A DNA stretch of 64,000 nucleotides from Gaiellasilicea sp963745775. GTDB lineage: Bacteria > Actinomycetota > Thermoleophilia > Gaiellales > Gaiellaceae. The notes beneath the pieces were generated by a model that saw only the letters and a list, made by a program, of their open reading frames with translations, searched no databases and was not told where the DNA came from. Below, one piece after another: positions 33,708 to 42,596 of this stretch. Position 1 is the stretch's first letter; every line of letters starts with the position of its first letter. A program made the position numbers and the translations under genes. Location of the stretch: NCBI GenBank assembly GCA_963745775.1, contig CAVUYY010000009.1, positions 1-64,000 of the forward strand. Reading direction: 5' to 3'.

Positions 33708-34930
33708 GCCAGTGCCTCGTTGAAGGGCCGCGTCAGCGTGAGCTGGACGTCGCGGAGCGCTCGCGTCCGGAACGCCGCCTCGCAGAAGGCGAGGTAGAAG
33801 TCCCAGGTGCGCTCGAAGCGCCGGTCGTAGCCGAGCGCGCGCACCTCCTCGATCTGCGCGTGGACGTTCTCGCGCCAGCGGCGCAGCGTCTCGGCGTAGT
33901 GGTGGCCGATCTCGTCCACCTCGTGCACCATCAGCCGCGAGCTCGAGGTCATCGCGCTCGTGAGTGCCGTGAGCGACGGGATCAGGCAACCGGGGAAGAC
34001 GTAGCGCTCGATCCAGTCGGGAGACTTGCGATAGCGCTCCCAGCGGTCGTCCGGGATCAGGATCGTCTGGACGCAGGCGACGCCGCCCGGCTCGAGCAGC
34101 CGGTCGATCGTGGCGAAGTAGGTCCCGAACTGGCTCTCGCCGATCGCCTCGAGCATCTCGATCGAGGCGACCTTGGTGTACGAGCCCGCGTGGCTCCGGT
34201 AGTCCTCCTCGAGGATCCGGACGTCGAGCCCGCGCGTTCGCTCTCGCGCGAGCGCCGCCTGCTCCGCGGAGATCGTCAGGCCGGTCACGCTGCAGCCGTA
34301 CTCGGTCGCCGCGAACCGCGCGAAGCCGCCCCAGCCGCAGCCGATCTCGAGCACGCGATCCCCCTCGACCAGCCGTAGCTGCTCGCAGATCCGCCGGTAC
34401 TTGCGCCTCTGAGCATCCGCGAGCGGCTCTTCGGCCTGCTCGAAGACGGCGCACGAGTAGGTCATCGTCTCGTCGAGCATCAACTCGAAGAGGTCGTTGC
34501 CGAGGTCGTAGTGATAGGCGATGTTGCGGCGCGAGCGAAGGAAGCCGTTCCGCCGGTTCAGGCGTGGCCGCGTCTCGAGGAGCCGTCGCCAGCCCGCGTG
34601 CCGGTCGGCGGCCGGCGCCGCATTCCGGAGCAGCAACTCGAGCAGCGCGACGAGGTCGTCGCTGTCCCATTCGCCGGCCGTATACGACTCGCCGACGCCG
34701 AGCTTCCCCCGCGTCGCGATCCGCCGGAAGAAGGCGTCGTCGTGGATCGTCAGGTCGGCGATCGGGCCGCTCCCGAAGCGGCGGATCTCGCCCCCGGGGA
34801 GCCGCACCTCGAGCGTCCCGCCTTGAAGGCGCACGAGCGCGCGATCCAGGATCGACATCGCGATCCGCTCCAGGATCGGCAGTCGCGCGGCCTGCGGCGC
34901 GCCACGGAGGGTCCGTTCGGTGCTGCTCAT
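33704..34930 (-). CDS. Cyclopropane-fatty-acyl-phospholipid synthase family protein
   Basis: 408 residues. N-terminal domain (about 15-110, GGEIRRFGSG, KLGVGESYTAGEWDSDDL), then YHYDLGNDLFELMLDETMTYSCAVF, SAM motif VLEIGCGWGGFARFAA, SIEMLEAIGE, and GGVACVQTILIPDDRW with YVFPGCLIPS. Length and motifs fit CFA synthase, which methylates double bonds of membrane phospholipid acyl chains. Four-nt overlaps on both sides place it in the operon with DUF1365 and FAD oxidoreductase genes, a partnership known from other bacteria. Confidence 0.92.
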   Translation of the reverse strand: MSSTERTLRGAPQAARLPILERIAMSILDRALVRLQGGTLEVRLPGGEIRRFGSGPIADLTIHDDAFFRRIATRGKLGVGESYTAGEWDSDDLVALLELLLRNAAPAADRHAGWRRLLETRPRLNRRNGFLRSRRNIAYHYDLGNDLFELMLDETMTYSCAVFEQAEEPLADAQRRKYRRICEQLRLVEGDRVLEIGCGWGGFARFAATEYGCSVTGLTISAEQAALARERTRGLDVRILEEDYRSHAGSYTKVASIEMLEAIGESQFGTYFATIDRLLEPGGVACVQTILIPDDRWERYRKSPDWIERYVFPGCLIPSLTALTSAMTSSSRLMVHEVDEIGHHYAETLRRWRENVHAQIEEVRALGYDRRFERTWDFYLAFCEAAFRTRALRDVQLTLTRPFNEALA

Positions 34931-35661
34931 TCGCGGACCGAGCCCTCGCCCGGGACGAAAGCGGGCTTGCGGTGGAACGGCACGCGCTTGAGCCAGAGCT
35001 TGAGCGCCTGCCAGTGGATCAGCGCGACGACGCGCAGCGGCATCAGCGGATAGCGGAGCAGCATCCCGGCGAGCGAGGCGTTCGTCAGCTCGCGACGGCG
35101 GCCGTGGAGAACGGCGGTGAGCGGTCGAGTCGACCCCTGCCGGACGTGGATCCGCGCGAAGACCTGCTCGTCCGGCTCCGAGAACGCGTACTCGTACGAG
35201 GCGTCGAGCCCGAAGAACGGGGAGACGTGCAGGTGCTTCTCGTGCTCGTAGGCGAGGTCGCCGCCGCGCAGGAGCTCGAGGTGGCGCTCGCCGAAGGTGT
35301 TGTTCAGCTCCGCGACCATGCAGGCGAGCGAGCCGTCGCCGCGGTAGCACCAGTAGAAGCTGACCGGGTTGAAGACGAACCCGAGCACGCGGAGCTGCGT
35401 CAGCACGAGCACCCGCTCGATCTCCGGGTCGCCGGCGAAGTCGAGCACCGCCTGCTTCAGCGGCTTGGCGCCGTCGAAGTGGTCGCGGTCGTGGAAGGAG
35501 ACGACGTTGCGGCCGTTCACCGAGAGGAGCTTCAGCCGCCGCTCGAGCTCCGGGAGCTCGTCGAGATCGAGCAGCCAGGTCGAGATCGGATAGGTGAACG
35601 AGTTCGTCGCGGGGGAGCGCCGGGAGTGGGTCAGCGAGCCGAGGTAGAGCGCCGATCTCAC
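34927..35661 (-). CDS. DUF1365 family protein
   Basis: 244 residues from GTG 35661. Diagnostic DUF1365 features: VRSALYLGSLTHSRRSP, TWLLDLDELPEL, VLGFVFNPVSFYWCY, EKHLHVSPFFGLD, and LIHWQALKLWLKRVPFHRKP near the end. The biochemical role is unsettled. The family is nearly always encoded with an FAD oxidoreductase and a CFA synthase, as here, and is linked to unusual fatty acids. It overlaps both. Confidence 0.92.
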   Translation of the reverse strand: MRSALYLGSLTHSRRSPATNSFTYPISTWLLDLDELPELERRLKLLSVNGRNVVSFHDRDHFDGAKPLKQAVLDFAGDPEIERVLVLTQLRVLGFVFNPVSFYWCYRGDGSLACMVAELNNTFGERHLELLRGGDLAYEHEKHLHVSPFFGLDASYEYAFSEPDEQVFARIHVRQGSTRPLTAVLHGRRRELTNASLAGMLLRYPLMPLRVVALIHWQALKLWLKRVPFHRKPAFVPGEGSVRE

Positions 35662-36869
35662 CACGTCACCCCGAGCTCGGCTGCGGCTCGAACCCCGGAG
35701 GCGAGGCCGTCCTCGTGGAAGCCGTTGCCGTGGTGGGCGCCCGCGAAGTGGACGTGACGCGGGCCTGAGAGTGCGCGGAGCTCGCGCTGCGCGCGGAGCG
35801 CGTCCACCGTGAAGAGCGGGTGCTCGTAGGTGAGGCGGCGGATCACGTGCTCGTCGGCGACCGGCTCGTTCAGCGTCACGCAGTACTCCCTTTCCCCGCC
35901 GATCGCCTGCAACCGGTTGAGCGAATAGGTGATCGTCGGGCGGCCGTCGTCGCCGAGGCGGTAGTTCCAGGCGGCGCGCGCGGCTCGAGCGCGGGGGAGA
36001 AGCCGCTCGTCGGTGTGGAGGACGGCCTCGTTTCGGGTGTAGGCGAACGCGCCGAGCACGCGACGCTCGTCCTCGTCGGCATCCTGGAGCAGCGCCAGCG
36101 CCTGATCGGCGTGCGTCGCGACGACGGCCTTGTCGAAGCGCCGCCGCTCGCCGTCGTCGGTGATCAGCTCGACGCCGTCCGGGTCGCGCCGCAGCGAACG
36201 GACGCCGAGGCCGAGGTGGAGCCGCGGCCCCAGCCGCTCGGAGAGGGCGCGCACGTAGGTGTCGGCGCCGCCGCTCACCGTCCGCCAGGCGAAGCGGCGG
36301 AGGCCGAGCATCCCGTGGTTGTCGAAGAAGCGGATCGCGTGGGCGGCCGGGAACTCGAGCGCGCGACCCGGCGCGGTCGACCAGAGCGCTGAGGTCAGCG
36401 GCACGAGGAAATGGCGCCGGAACCGGTTCGAGTAGCCGTGCTCGTCGAGATAGGCCCGCAGCGAATGTTGCTCGTAGTCGGCGTCCTCGAGCGAGCGCCG
36501 GGCCGTGCGCAGCCAGCGGCCGATCTCCCAGAGGAGGGCGGCGAACCGGGGGCTTCCAAGGCTCCGCCGCTGCGCGAAGGGCCGCCGCCCCGAATACTCG
36601 AGCCCGCAGGCGGTACACCCGACCGAGAACGACATCTGCGATTCCTGCGTCCGGACGCCGAGCTCGGTGAACAGGCGCCCGAGTAGAGGGTAGTTCCGGG
36701 CGTTGTGGACGAGGAACCCTGTATCGAGCGCGAGTCCGTCGTGGCGGATCGTGTGGGTATGCCCGCCCGCGCGGAGGTCGCGCTCGAAGACCGTGACGTC
36801 GTGCGCTCGGTTGAGGAGATGGGCGGCACCGAGTCCGGCGATGCCGCTGCCGACCACGGCAACTCTCAT
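35658..36869 (-). CDS. FAD-dependent oxidoreductase (amine-oxidase fold)
   Basis: 403 residues. Dinucleotide-binding motif VAVVGSGIAGLGAAHLL with the following acidic VFERD, a GGHTHT loop, VVATHADQAL, and the C-terminal FAD motif VHFAGAHHGNGFHEDGLASG. It is first in the operon with DUF1365 and CFA synthase. In other bacteria this trio is tied to altered acyl chains (cyclopropane, 10-methyl or furan types). The likely role is a redox step on the lipid intermediate. Confidence 0.9.
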   Translation of the reverse strand: MRVAVVGSGIAGLGAAHLLNRAHDVTVFERDLRAGGHTHTIRHDGLALDTGFLVHNARNYPLLGRLFTELGVRTQESQMSFSVGCTACGLEYSGRRPFAQRRSLGSPRFAALLWEIGRWLRTARRSLEDADYEQHSLRAYLDEHGYSNRFRRHFLVPLTSALWSTAPGRALEFPAAHAIRFFDNHGMLGLRRFAWRTVSGGADTYVRALSERLGPRLHLGLGVRSLRRDPDGVELITDDGERRRFDKAVVATHADQALALLQDADEDERRVLGAFAYTRNEAVLHTDERLLPRARAARAAWNYRLGDDGRPTITYSLNRLQAIGGEREYCVTLNEPVADEHVIRRLTYEHPLFTVDALRAQRELRALSGPRHVHFAGAHHGNGFHEDGLASGVRAAAELGVTW

Positions 36870-37009
36870 CGAGGAGGAGCTTCCATCGCAACCGATATTC
36901 GGCGGGCGCCGAACAATGGATCAATGGCTACGCTGCCGAGCGATCTCATGGTTGGAAAAAGTCTAGACAGCATGGGCGGCTCACCTGCGCCCGCGGCGCT
37001 CCGCCGGTT

Positions 37010-37037
37010 GGAACCGTTCGCATCGGGACGAGTCGGA
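37010..37037 (+). promoter_or_regulatory. ECF-type promoter for the desaturase gene
   Basis: GGAACC (37010-37015), 16 nt, GTCGGA (37032-37037), the form of many ECF sigma promoters. The expected start lies next to GTG 37049, so the mRNA would be leaderless or nearly so. Confidence 0.5.
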
Positions 37038-37048
37038 TCAGCCAGCTC

Positions 37049-37924
37049 GTGACGCTCGTCGCCGTCGTCGTGCCGCCGCTCGGGATCCTCTCGGCGATGG
37101 GTCTCCTCTGGGGCGTCGCCTTTCACTGGGTCGATCTGCTCCTGCTCGCCGGGTTCTATGTCGTCTGCGCCTTCGGAACGACGATCGGCTTCCACCGCTA
37201 CTTCACCCATCGGGGCTTCCGGACGAGCAAGCCCGTCGAGGCGACGCTCGCGATTCTCGGCTGCATGACGATGCAGGGCCCGCTGACGCAGTGGGTGACC
37301 GACCATCGCAAGCATCATGCGCTGTCCGACCAGCCCGGCGACCCGCACTCGCCGCACGTCGGTCACGGCGACGGGGCCTGGGGCGCGGTCCGCGGCTTCG
37401 TCCACTCGCACGTGGGCTGGCTCTTCGCGAACCTGGGGATGGAGCAGGGGCGGGAGTACGGCAAGGATCTCTACGAGAACCGGCTCGTGCGGACGATCGA
37501 CCGGCTCTATCTGCTCTGGGTCGTGCTCACGCTCGGGCTGCCGTTCCTGATCGGGTATCTCGTCGGCGGCAGCCTCGCGGCCGGCTTCGCAGGGCTCGTC
37601 TGGGGCGGCCTGATCCGGATCTTCCTCTACCAGCACGCCACGTTCAGCGTCAACTCGATCTGCCACATGTTCGGACGGAAGGACTTCCGCTCGCGCGACG
37701 AGGCGCGGAACAACTGGCTCGTGGCGCTGCTCGTCTTCGGCGAGGGCTGGCACAACAACCATCACGCGTTCCCGAGCTCGGCGCGCCACGGGCTGCTGCG
37801 GCGGCAGATCGACGTCTCGTGGCTCGTGATCCGCGGGCTCGAGCGCCTCGGCCTCGTCTGGGACGTGAAGGTGCCGGACGAGCGGCAGCAGCTGCGCCGC
37901 CGCGCGCAGCCGGCCGAGGCCTGA
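37049..37924 (+). CDS. Acyl-CoA/fatty-acid desaturase (delta-9 type)
   Basis: 291 residues from GTG. The three histidine boxes are present: GFHRYFTHRGF (HX4H), DHRKHHAL (HX2HH) and HNNHHAF (HX2HH). Four hydrophobic helices lie between them. It should be a membrane di-iron enzyme that introduces a double bond into acyl chains, providing the substrate for the divergent CFA-type methyltransferases. An ECF-like promoter stands upstream. Confidence 0.92.
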   Translation: MTLVAVVVPPLGILSAMGLLWGVAFHWVDLLLLAGFYVVCAFGTTIGFHRYFTHRGFRTSKPVEATLAILGCMTMQGPLTQWVTDHRKHHALSDQPGDPHSPHVGHGDGAWGAVRGFVHSHVGWLFANLGMEQGREYGKDLYENRLVRTIDRLYLLWVVLTLGLPFLIGYLVGGSLAAGFAGLVWGGLIRIFLYQHATFSVNSICHMFGRKDFRSRDEARNNWLVALLVFGEGWHNNHHAFPSSARHGLLRRQIDVSWLVIRGLERLGLVWDVKVPDERQQLRRRAQPAEA

Positions 37925-37950
37925 GCAATCCGCCTCGGGCCCGGCGATCG

Positions 37951-38385
37951 CTAGGCGGGGCGGTCGAGCGTCGACTTCAGGCCGGCGAGAGCCTCGTCGG
38001 CGGTCTTCGCGAGCGTCGGCTTGAGGAGCGGCTCCGCGATCCGGCGGAGGCCCTTCAGCTTGATGTCCGCCGTGTACGTGATGCGAGCGCCGTCGCCGCC
38101 GGGCTCGACCACGATCTCGTCCACCGACGTCGCCTTGTCTCCGTCGCCCTCGAGCACGATCCGCCGCCCGTCGTCGAGCTCCGTGACCCGGTAGCGGAAC
38201 CGCTGCCGCTTGCCGCGGAAGAGCGCGACGACGTCGTACTCGCTTCCGACCGCCACCGGCCCGTCGGTCAGCTTCTTCGACTCCGCGATCCCGGGATCCC
38301 ACTCGGCCGCGTTCTCGAACTCGGCGACGTAGCGAAAGGCGTCGGCTGCCGGACGCGAGACCTCGATCCGCCTGCTGATCTCCAC
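37951..38385 (-). CDS. SRPBCC (START-like) ligand-binding protein
   Basis: 144 residues: RRIEVSRPAADAFRYVAEFE, AEWDPGIAESKKL, FRYRVTELDDGRRIVLEGDG and a C-terminal helix LAGLKSTL. This is the polyketide-cyclase/dehydrase or SRPBCC fold, a helix-grip cavity for hydrophobic ligands. It is 9 nt downstream of the ABC exporter genes and probably co-transcribed with them. A lipid carrier role is possible but unproved. Confidence 0.85.
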   Translation of the reverse strand: MEISRRIEVSRPAADAFRYVAEFENAAEWDPGIAESKKLTDGPVAVGSEYDVVALFRGKRQRFRYRVTELDDGRRIVLEGDGDKATSVDEIVVEPGGDGARITYTADIKLKGLRRIAEPLLKPTLAKTADEALAGLKSTLDRPA

Positions 38386-38394
38386 GGCGGGATC

Positions 38395-40203
38395 CTAGGC
38401 GACGTCCGCGGCCCAGTCGCCGTAGAGCCGCGTGTAGAGGCCCCGTCGCGCGAGCAGCTCCTCGTGCGTTCCCTGCTCGACCACCTGCCCGTGCTCGAGG
38501 ACGACGATCAGGTCGGCGTCGCGGATCGTCGAGAGCCGGTGCGCGATCACGAAGGCGGTGCGGCCGGCGAGCAGCCTCCGGAGCGCCTGCTCGATCTGGC
38601 GCTCGGTGCCGATGTCGACCGACGAGGTCGCCTCGTCGAGGATCAGGATCCGGGGGTCGGCGAGCAGCGCCCGCGCGAAGGCGACGAGCTGACGCTGGCC
38701 GAGCGAGAGCCGCGTCCCGCGCTCGCCGAGCTGCGTCTCGTAGCCGTCCTCGAGCTCGAGGATGAAACGGTGGGCGCCGACCGCCTCCGCCGCCGCGGAG
38801 ATCTCCGCCGGTGGCGCGTCCGGTCGCGCGAACGCGATGTTCTCGGAGACAGTGCCGCCGAAGAGGAACCCCTCCTGCGGCACGATCCCGAGCTGACGGC
38901 GGAGCGAGTGCTGCGTGACGTCGCGGAGATCGTGGCCGTCGATCGCGATCCGGCCCTCGGTCGGGTCGTAGAAGCGCGCGAGGAGCTTCGCGATCGTCGA
39001 CTTGCCGGCGCCTGTCTGGCCGACGAGCGCGACCGTCGTGCCCGCCGGGATGTCGAGGTCGAGCCCGTGCAGCACCTCCGGGAACTCCGCCCCGTACCCG
39101 AAGCGGACACCCTCGAAGCGGACGTGGCCGTCGATCCGCGGCAGCTGGATCGCGTCCTCCGCGTCCACGACCTGTGGCTGCTCGTCGAGCACGCCGACGA
39201 TCTTGTCGAGCGCGGCGATCGCGGCCAGGAACGTGTTGTAGAGCTGCGAGAGCTGCTGGATCGGGTCGAAGAAGTTGCCGAGATAGAGCGCGAACGCGAA
39301 GAGCGTGCCGGCGCTCATGTCGCCGTGGTAGACGAGCCAGCCGCCGTAGCCGAAGACGATCGCGGTTGCCGCCGACGAGAGCAGGTCGACCGCCGGGAAG
39401 TAGATCGCGTTCAGGATGGTCGTCTCGTAGTTCGCGTCCCGATAGCTGCGGTTGACGCCGTGGAACGCTCGCTCCTGAACCGGTTCGCGCGTGAACGACT
39501 GGACGACGCGCATCCCGGAGATGTCCTCCGCCAGGGTCGCGGTCACGAGCCCGAGCCGCTCGCGGACGTTGCGGTAGGCGCGGTTCGAGCGGCGCCGGAA
39601 CCACGCCGTGACAAGCGCCATCGGCGGCAGCACGGTGAGCGTCGCCAGCGCGAGCCGCCAGTCGAGCAGGAAGAGGACGACGGCGGTGCCGAGGAGCAGG
39701 AGCGTGTTCTGGACGAGGCTCGTGACGCCGTCGGTGACGAGCTGGTCGAGCGCCTCGACGTCGTTCGTGATCCGGCTCACGATGGCGCCGGCGCGATTGC
39801 GCTCGTAGAAGCCCATCGAGAGCCGCTCGAGGTGGCGGAAGAGCTTGTTCCGGAGGTCGGCGAGCACTCGCTCGCCCGTCCAGCCGGTCAGGTACGTGTT
39901 CGCGGAGGAAAGGAAGAGCGCGGCCACCGCCGAGGCCAGGAAGAGGACGACGATCCAGGTGAGCCGCTCGAGGTTCGCGTCGTTGATCCCCTCGTCGATC
40001 GCGAGCTTCGCGAGGTAGGGCGGCGCGAGCGCGACCACGGTGTAGGCGAGCAGGGTCGCGAGGGCGAGCGCGGTGCGGCCGCGGTAGGGAAGCGTCAACC
40101 GCGCGAGCAGGCCGACGCGCTTTCGCGTTCGCCGCCACGACCAGTCCTGTACCGCGCCGCCGCGATCCTCCGAGAGGTGACCTCCGGGCTGCCAGACCTT
40201 CAT
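38395..40203 (-). CDS. ABC exporter half-transporter, catalytic subunit
   Basis: 602 residues. Six-helix ABC membrane domain (about 30-330) then ATPase domain: Walker A VGQTGAGKST, Q-loop VPQEG, signature LSLGQRQ (normally LSGGQ), Walker B ILILDEATSSVD with the catalytic Glu, and H-loop AHRLST. The start overlaps the previous half-transporter by 4 nt. The deviant signature together with the partner's Asp suggests a heterodimer with one degenerate site. Substrate unknown. Confidence 0.93.
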   Translation of the reverse strand: MKVWQPGGHLSEDRGGAVQDWSWRRTRKRVGLLARLTLPYRGRTALALATLLAYTVVALAPPYLAKLAIDEGINDANLERLTWIVVLFLASAVAALFLSSANTYLTGWTGERVLADLRNKLFRHLERLSMGFYERNRAGAIVSRITNDVEALDQLVTDGVTSLVQNTLLLLGTAVVLFLLDWRLALATLTVLPPMALVTAWFRRRSNRAYRNVRERLGLVTATLAEDISGMRVVQSFTREPVQERAFHGVNRSYRDANYETTILNAIYFPAVDLLSSAATAIVFGYGGWLVYHGDMSAGTLFAFALYLGNFFDPIQQLSQLYNTFLAAIAALDKIVGVLDEQPQVVDAEDAIQLPRIDGHVRFEGVRFGYGAEFPEVLHGLDLDIPAGTTVALVGQTGAGKSTIAKLLARFYDPTEGRIAIDGHDLRDVTQHSLRRQLGIVPQEGFLFGGTVSENIAFARPDAPPAEISAAAEAVGAHRFILELEDGYETQLGERGTRLSLGQRQLVAFARALLADPRILILDEATSSVDIGTERQIEQALRRLLAGRTAFVIAHRLSTIRDADLIVVLEHGQVVEQGTHEELLARRGLYTRLYGDWAADVA

Positions 40204-41972
40204 GCGGTCTCCTTGAGCAGGCCCTGGATCAGGCCATGCTCGTAGATCTCCTGGAAGACGGCGTTCGTCGCCAGCAGCTCCGCCTGGGTTCCCTGCGCGG
40301 CGATCCGGCCGTGCTCGAGGACGACGATCTCGTCGGCGAGCGCGATCGTCGAGAGCCGGTGGGCGATGATGATCGTCGTCCGGCCGCGCGTCGCCTCCTG
40401 GAGGCCGGCGCGGATCAGCGCCTCGGTGGTCGCGTCGACGGACGCCGTGGCGTCGTCGAGGATCAGGATCCGCGGGTCGATCACGAGCGCCCGCGCGATC
40501 GCGAGCCGCTGCCTCTGGCCGCCCGAAAGAGTGATCCCGCGCTCGCCGATCACGGTGTCGTAGCCCTGCGGCAGCTCCGCCACGAACTCGTGCGCCTGTG
40601 CTGCGCGTGCGGCCCGCTCGACCTCGTCGTCCGTGGCGTCGAGGACGCCGAAGGCGATGTTCTCGCGGACGGTGGCGGAGAAGAGGAACGGGTCCTGCGA
40701 GATCACGCCGATCTCGCGCCGGAGCGAGCGCCGGGTGACCTCGCGGACGTCGACGCCGTCGACGAGGATCCGGCCCTCGTCTGCGTCGTAGAAGCGCGGC
40801 ACGAGCGCCGCGAGCGTCGTCTTCCCGGAGCCCGTGTGGCCGATCAGGGCGACCGTGCGGCCGGCGCCGAGCTCGAGGTCGACGTGCTCCAGCACCGGCC
40901 GACCGGCGGCGTAGCCGAACGAGACGCTCTCGAAGCGGATCGCACCGGGACCGTCGGGCAGCTCGATCGCGCCCGGCCGGTCGCCGATTCCCTCCGGCTC
41001 GTCCAGCACCTCGAAGATCCGCTCTCCGGACGCCGTCGCTCGCTGGGCCTGACCGACCCACATCCCGAGGCTGCGCAGCGGGACGATCAGCATCGCGAGG
41101 AGGAGGTTGAAGAGGAAGAACTGGCCGAGGGTGAGGGTGCCCGCGACGACCATCCGGCCGGCTGCGAGCAGCACCGCTGCCTGCGCGAGCATCGGGAGGA
41201 AGGCGAGCAGCGGCACGTAGATCGCGCGCTGCCGGAACGCGCGCACCGTTTCCTCGAAGACGTTGCCGGACGCACGCTCGAAGTCGGCCTGGCGCCGCTC
41301 CTCCTGTGCGAACGCCTTGACGACGTGAACGCCGACGATCGACTCCTCCGCGACCGTCGCCACCTCGCCGAGCCGCTGCTGGACGTCGCGGAGGACGGGA
41401 TGCGAGACGTGGCTGTAGCGGTAGGCGACGGCGACGATCACCGGCGTGATCGCGAGCACGATCAGGGCGAGCCGCCACTCGACGACGAAGAGGACGACCG
41501 TCACCGAGACGACGGTGAGGGCGTGCTGGAAGAAGAAGATCAGCCCGAAGCCGAGGAAGAAGCGCACCGACTGGAGGTCGACGGTCGCGCGCGACATCAG
41601 CTGGCCCGTCTGATTGCGGTCGTAGAAGCCGAACGACAGCCGGAGCAGATGGCCGTAGAGCCGCTCGCGCATGTCCTTCTCGATCGCGAGGGCCTGCCGG
41701 CCCGAGATCACGCGGCGGCCCACCATCAGCGCCGCCTTTGCGATCCCGACGACGACGATCGCAGCGACCACCCAGGCGAGCGTCTCGGTGCCCCGCCGCT
41801 CGTCGATCCCGTCGATCGCCACGCCGACGAGGACGACGATCGCGATCGCCGCCGCCTGCGAGAGCACGGCGAGAATCGTCGAGACGACGAGCGACGCCTT
41901 GTAGGGCGCGAGGAAGCTGAGCAGACGGCGGAACGTCTGCCGGTACGGGACGGTGCTTGCGCTCGTGCTCAC
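40200..41972 (-). CDS. ABC exporter half-transporter, degenerate-site subunit
   Basis: 590 residues. Membrane domain (about 20-320), Walker A IGHTGSGKTT, canonical signature LSGGQRQRL, Walker B ILILDDATASVD in which Asp replaces the catalytic Glu, and H-loop AHRLST. Like TM287/288 and BmrC/D-type heterodimers, it should pair with the next subunit. First gene of the exporter operon; divergence or spacing separates it from the 41982 gene by 9 nt on the same strand. Confidence 0.93.
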   Translation of the reverse strand: MSTSASTVPYRQTFRRLLSFLAPYKASLVVSTILAVLSQAAAIAIVVLVGVAIDGIDERRGTETLAWVVAAIVVVGIAKAALMVGRRVISGRQALAIEKDMRERLYGHLLRLSFGFYDRNQTGQLMSRATVDLQSVRFFLGFGLIFFFQHALTVVSVTVVLFVVEWRLALIVLAITPVIVAVAYRYSHVSHPVLRDVQQRLGEVATVAEESIVGVHVVKAFAQEERRQADFERASGNVFEETVRAFRQRAIYVPLLAFLPMLAQAAVLLAAGRMVVAGTLTLGQFFLFNLLLAMLIVPLRSLGMWVGQAQRATASGERIFEVLDEPEGIGDRPGAIELPDGPGAIRFESVSFGYAAGRPVLEHVDLELGAGRTVALIGHTGSGKTTLAALVPRFYDADEGRILVDGVDVREVTRRSLRREIGVISQDPFLFSATVRENIAFGVLDATDDEVERAARAAQAHEFVAELPQGYDTVIGERGITLSGGQRQRLAIARALVIDPRILILDDATASVDATTEALIRAGLQEATRGRTTIIIAHRLSTIALADEIVVLEHGRIAAQGTQAELLATNAVFQEIYEHGLIQGLLKETA

Positions 41973-41981
41973 CGTGTCAAT

Positions 41982-42596
41982 CTAGCCGTCTCCCTCGAGC
42001 CTCCCGAGCTCGCGACGGACGTGGGTGAGCGCCTTGCCGAGGCGGGCGCGGTTCGTCCGGTCGTTGAGCCAGCCGCTCGCTCCCGACGGATGCGGGAGCG
42101 GGATCACGATCGTTCCCTCGCGCACGTAGCTCTTGCCGATCGCCTCTGTCAGCGAGGAGATCCCGAGCAGCCGGCGGAGCGCGAGCCCGCCGACGGTGAC
42201 GATCAACTCGGGCCGGAGCAGGCGGAGCTCCCAGTCGCGCCAGAACTCGCACAGCTGCTGCTCGCGCGGGCTCGGCGTCCGGTCGCCGCGGCCTGACGCC
42301 GGCCGGCCGGGATAGCAGCGCGTGACCGAGCCGCAGTAGAAGGTCTCGTAGAGCTCGTCGCCTTCGAGCTCGAGCCAGCGGCGGAGCGTCGCGCCGGCGC
42401 GGCCGCGCCAGGGCAGCCGCTCCTCGCCCTCGACGATTCCCGGCGCCTGACCGTAGAGGTAGGCGCGCTGGTTGGCGCTGGGCGCGCGCACCGGCCACGA
42501 CTCGAGCGGGAACCCGGCCTCGACGCAGGCCCTGCAGACGGCCGTGTCGCGCTGGAGCGAGGCGAGCGACCGGTACGAGCTTCTGCGGCGAGTCAC
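41982..42596 (-). CDS. Uracil-DNA glycosylase family protein
   Basis: 204 residues from GTG 42596. The family 4/5-type layout: Cys pair in AVCRACVEAG, motif GQAPGIVEGEERLPWRGRAG, FYCGSVTRCYPG (further Cys for a 4Fe-4S cluster), LIVTVGGLALRRLLG and the C-terminal HPSGASGW motif. It removes uracil from DNA in base-excision repair. It overlaps the methyltransferase gene by 4 nt. Confidence 0.85.
   Translation of the reverse strand: MTRRRSSYRSLASLQRDTAVCRACVEAGFPLESWPVRAPSANQRAYLYGQAPGIVEGEERLPWRGRAGATLRRWLELEGDELYETFYCGSVTRCYPGRPASGRGDRTPSPREQQLCEFWRDWELRLLRPELIVTVGGLALRRLLGISSLTEAIGKSYVREGTIVIPLPHPSGASGWLNDRTNRARLGKALTHVRRELGRLEGDG

Noticed and set aside
36866..40138. A long minus-strand frame over the desaturase and ABC region
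   Set aside because: No recognisable domain, antisense to the desaturase; shadow.
37291..40245. A 984-codon plus-strand frame across the desaturase and ABC genes
   Set aside because: Composition (Arg, Asp, Glu, Val without motifs) is typical of a GC-rich shadow; the minus-strand ABC gene has all motifs.
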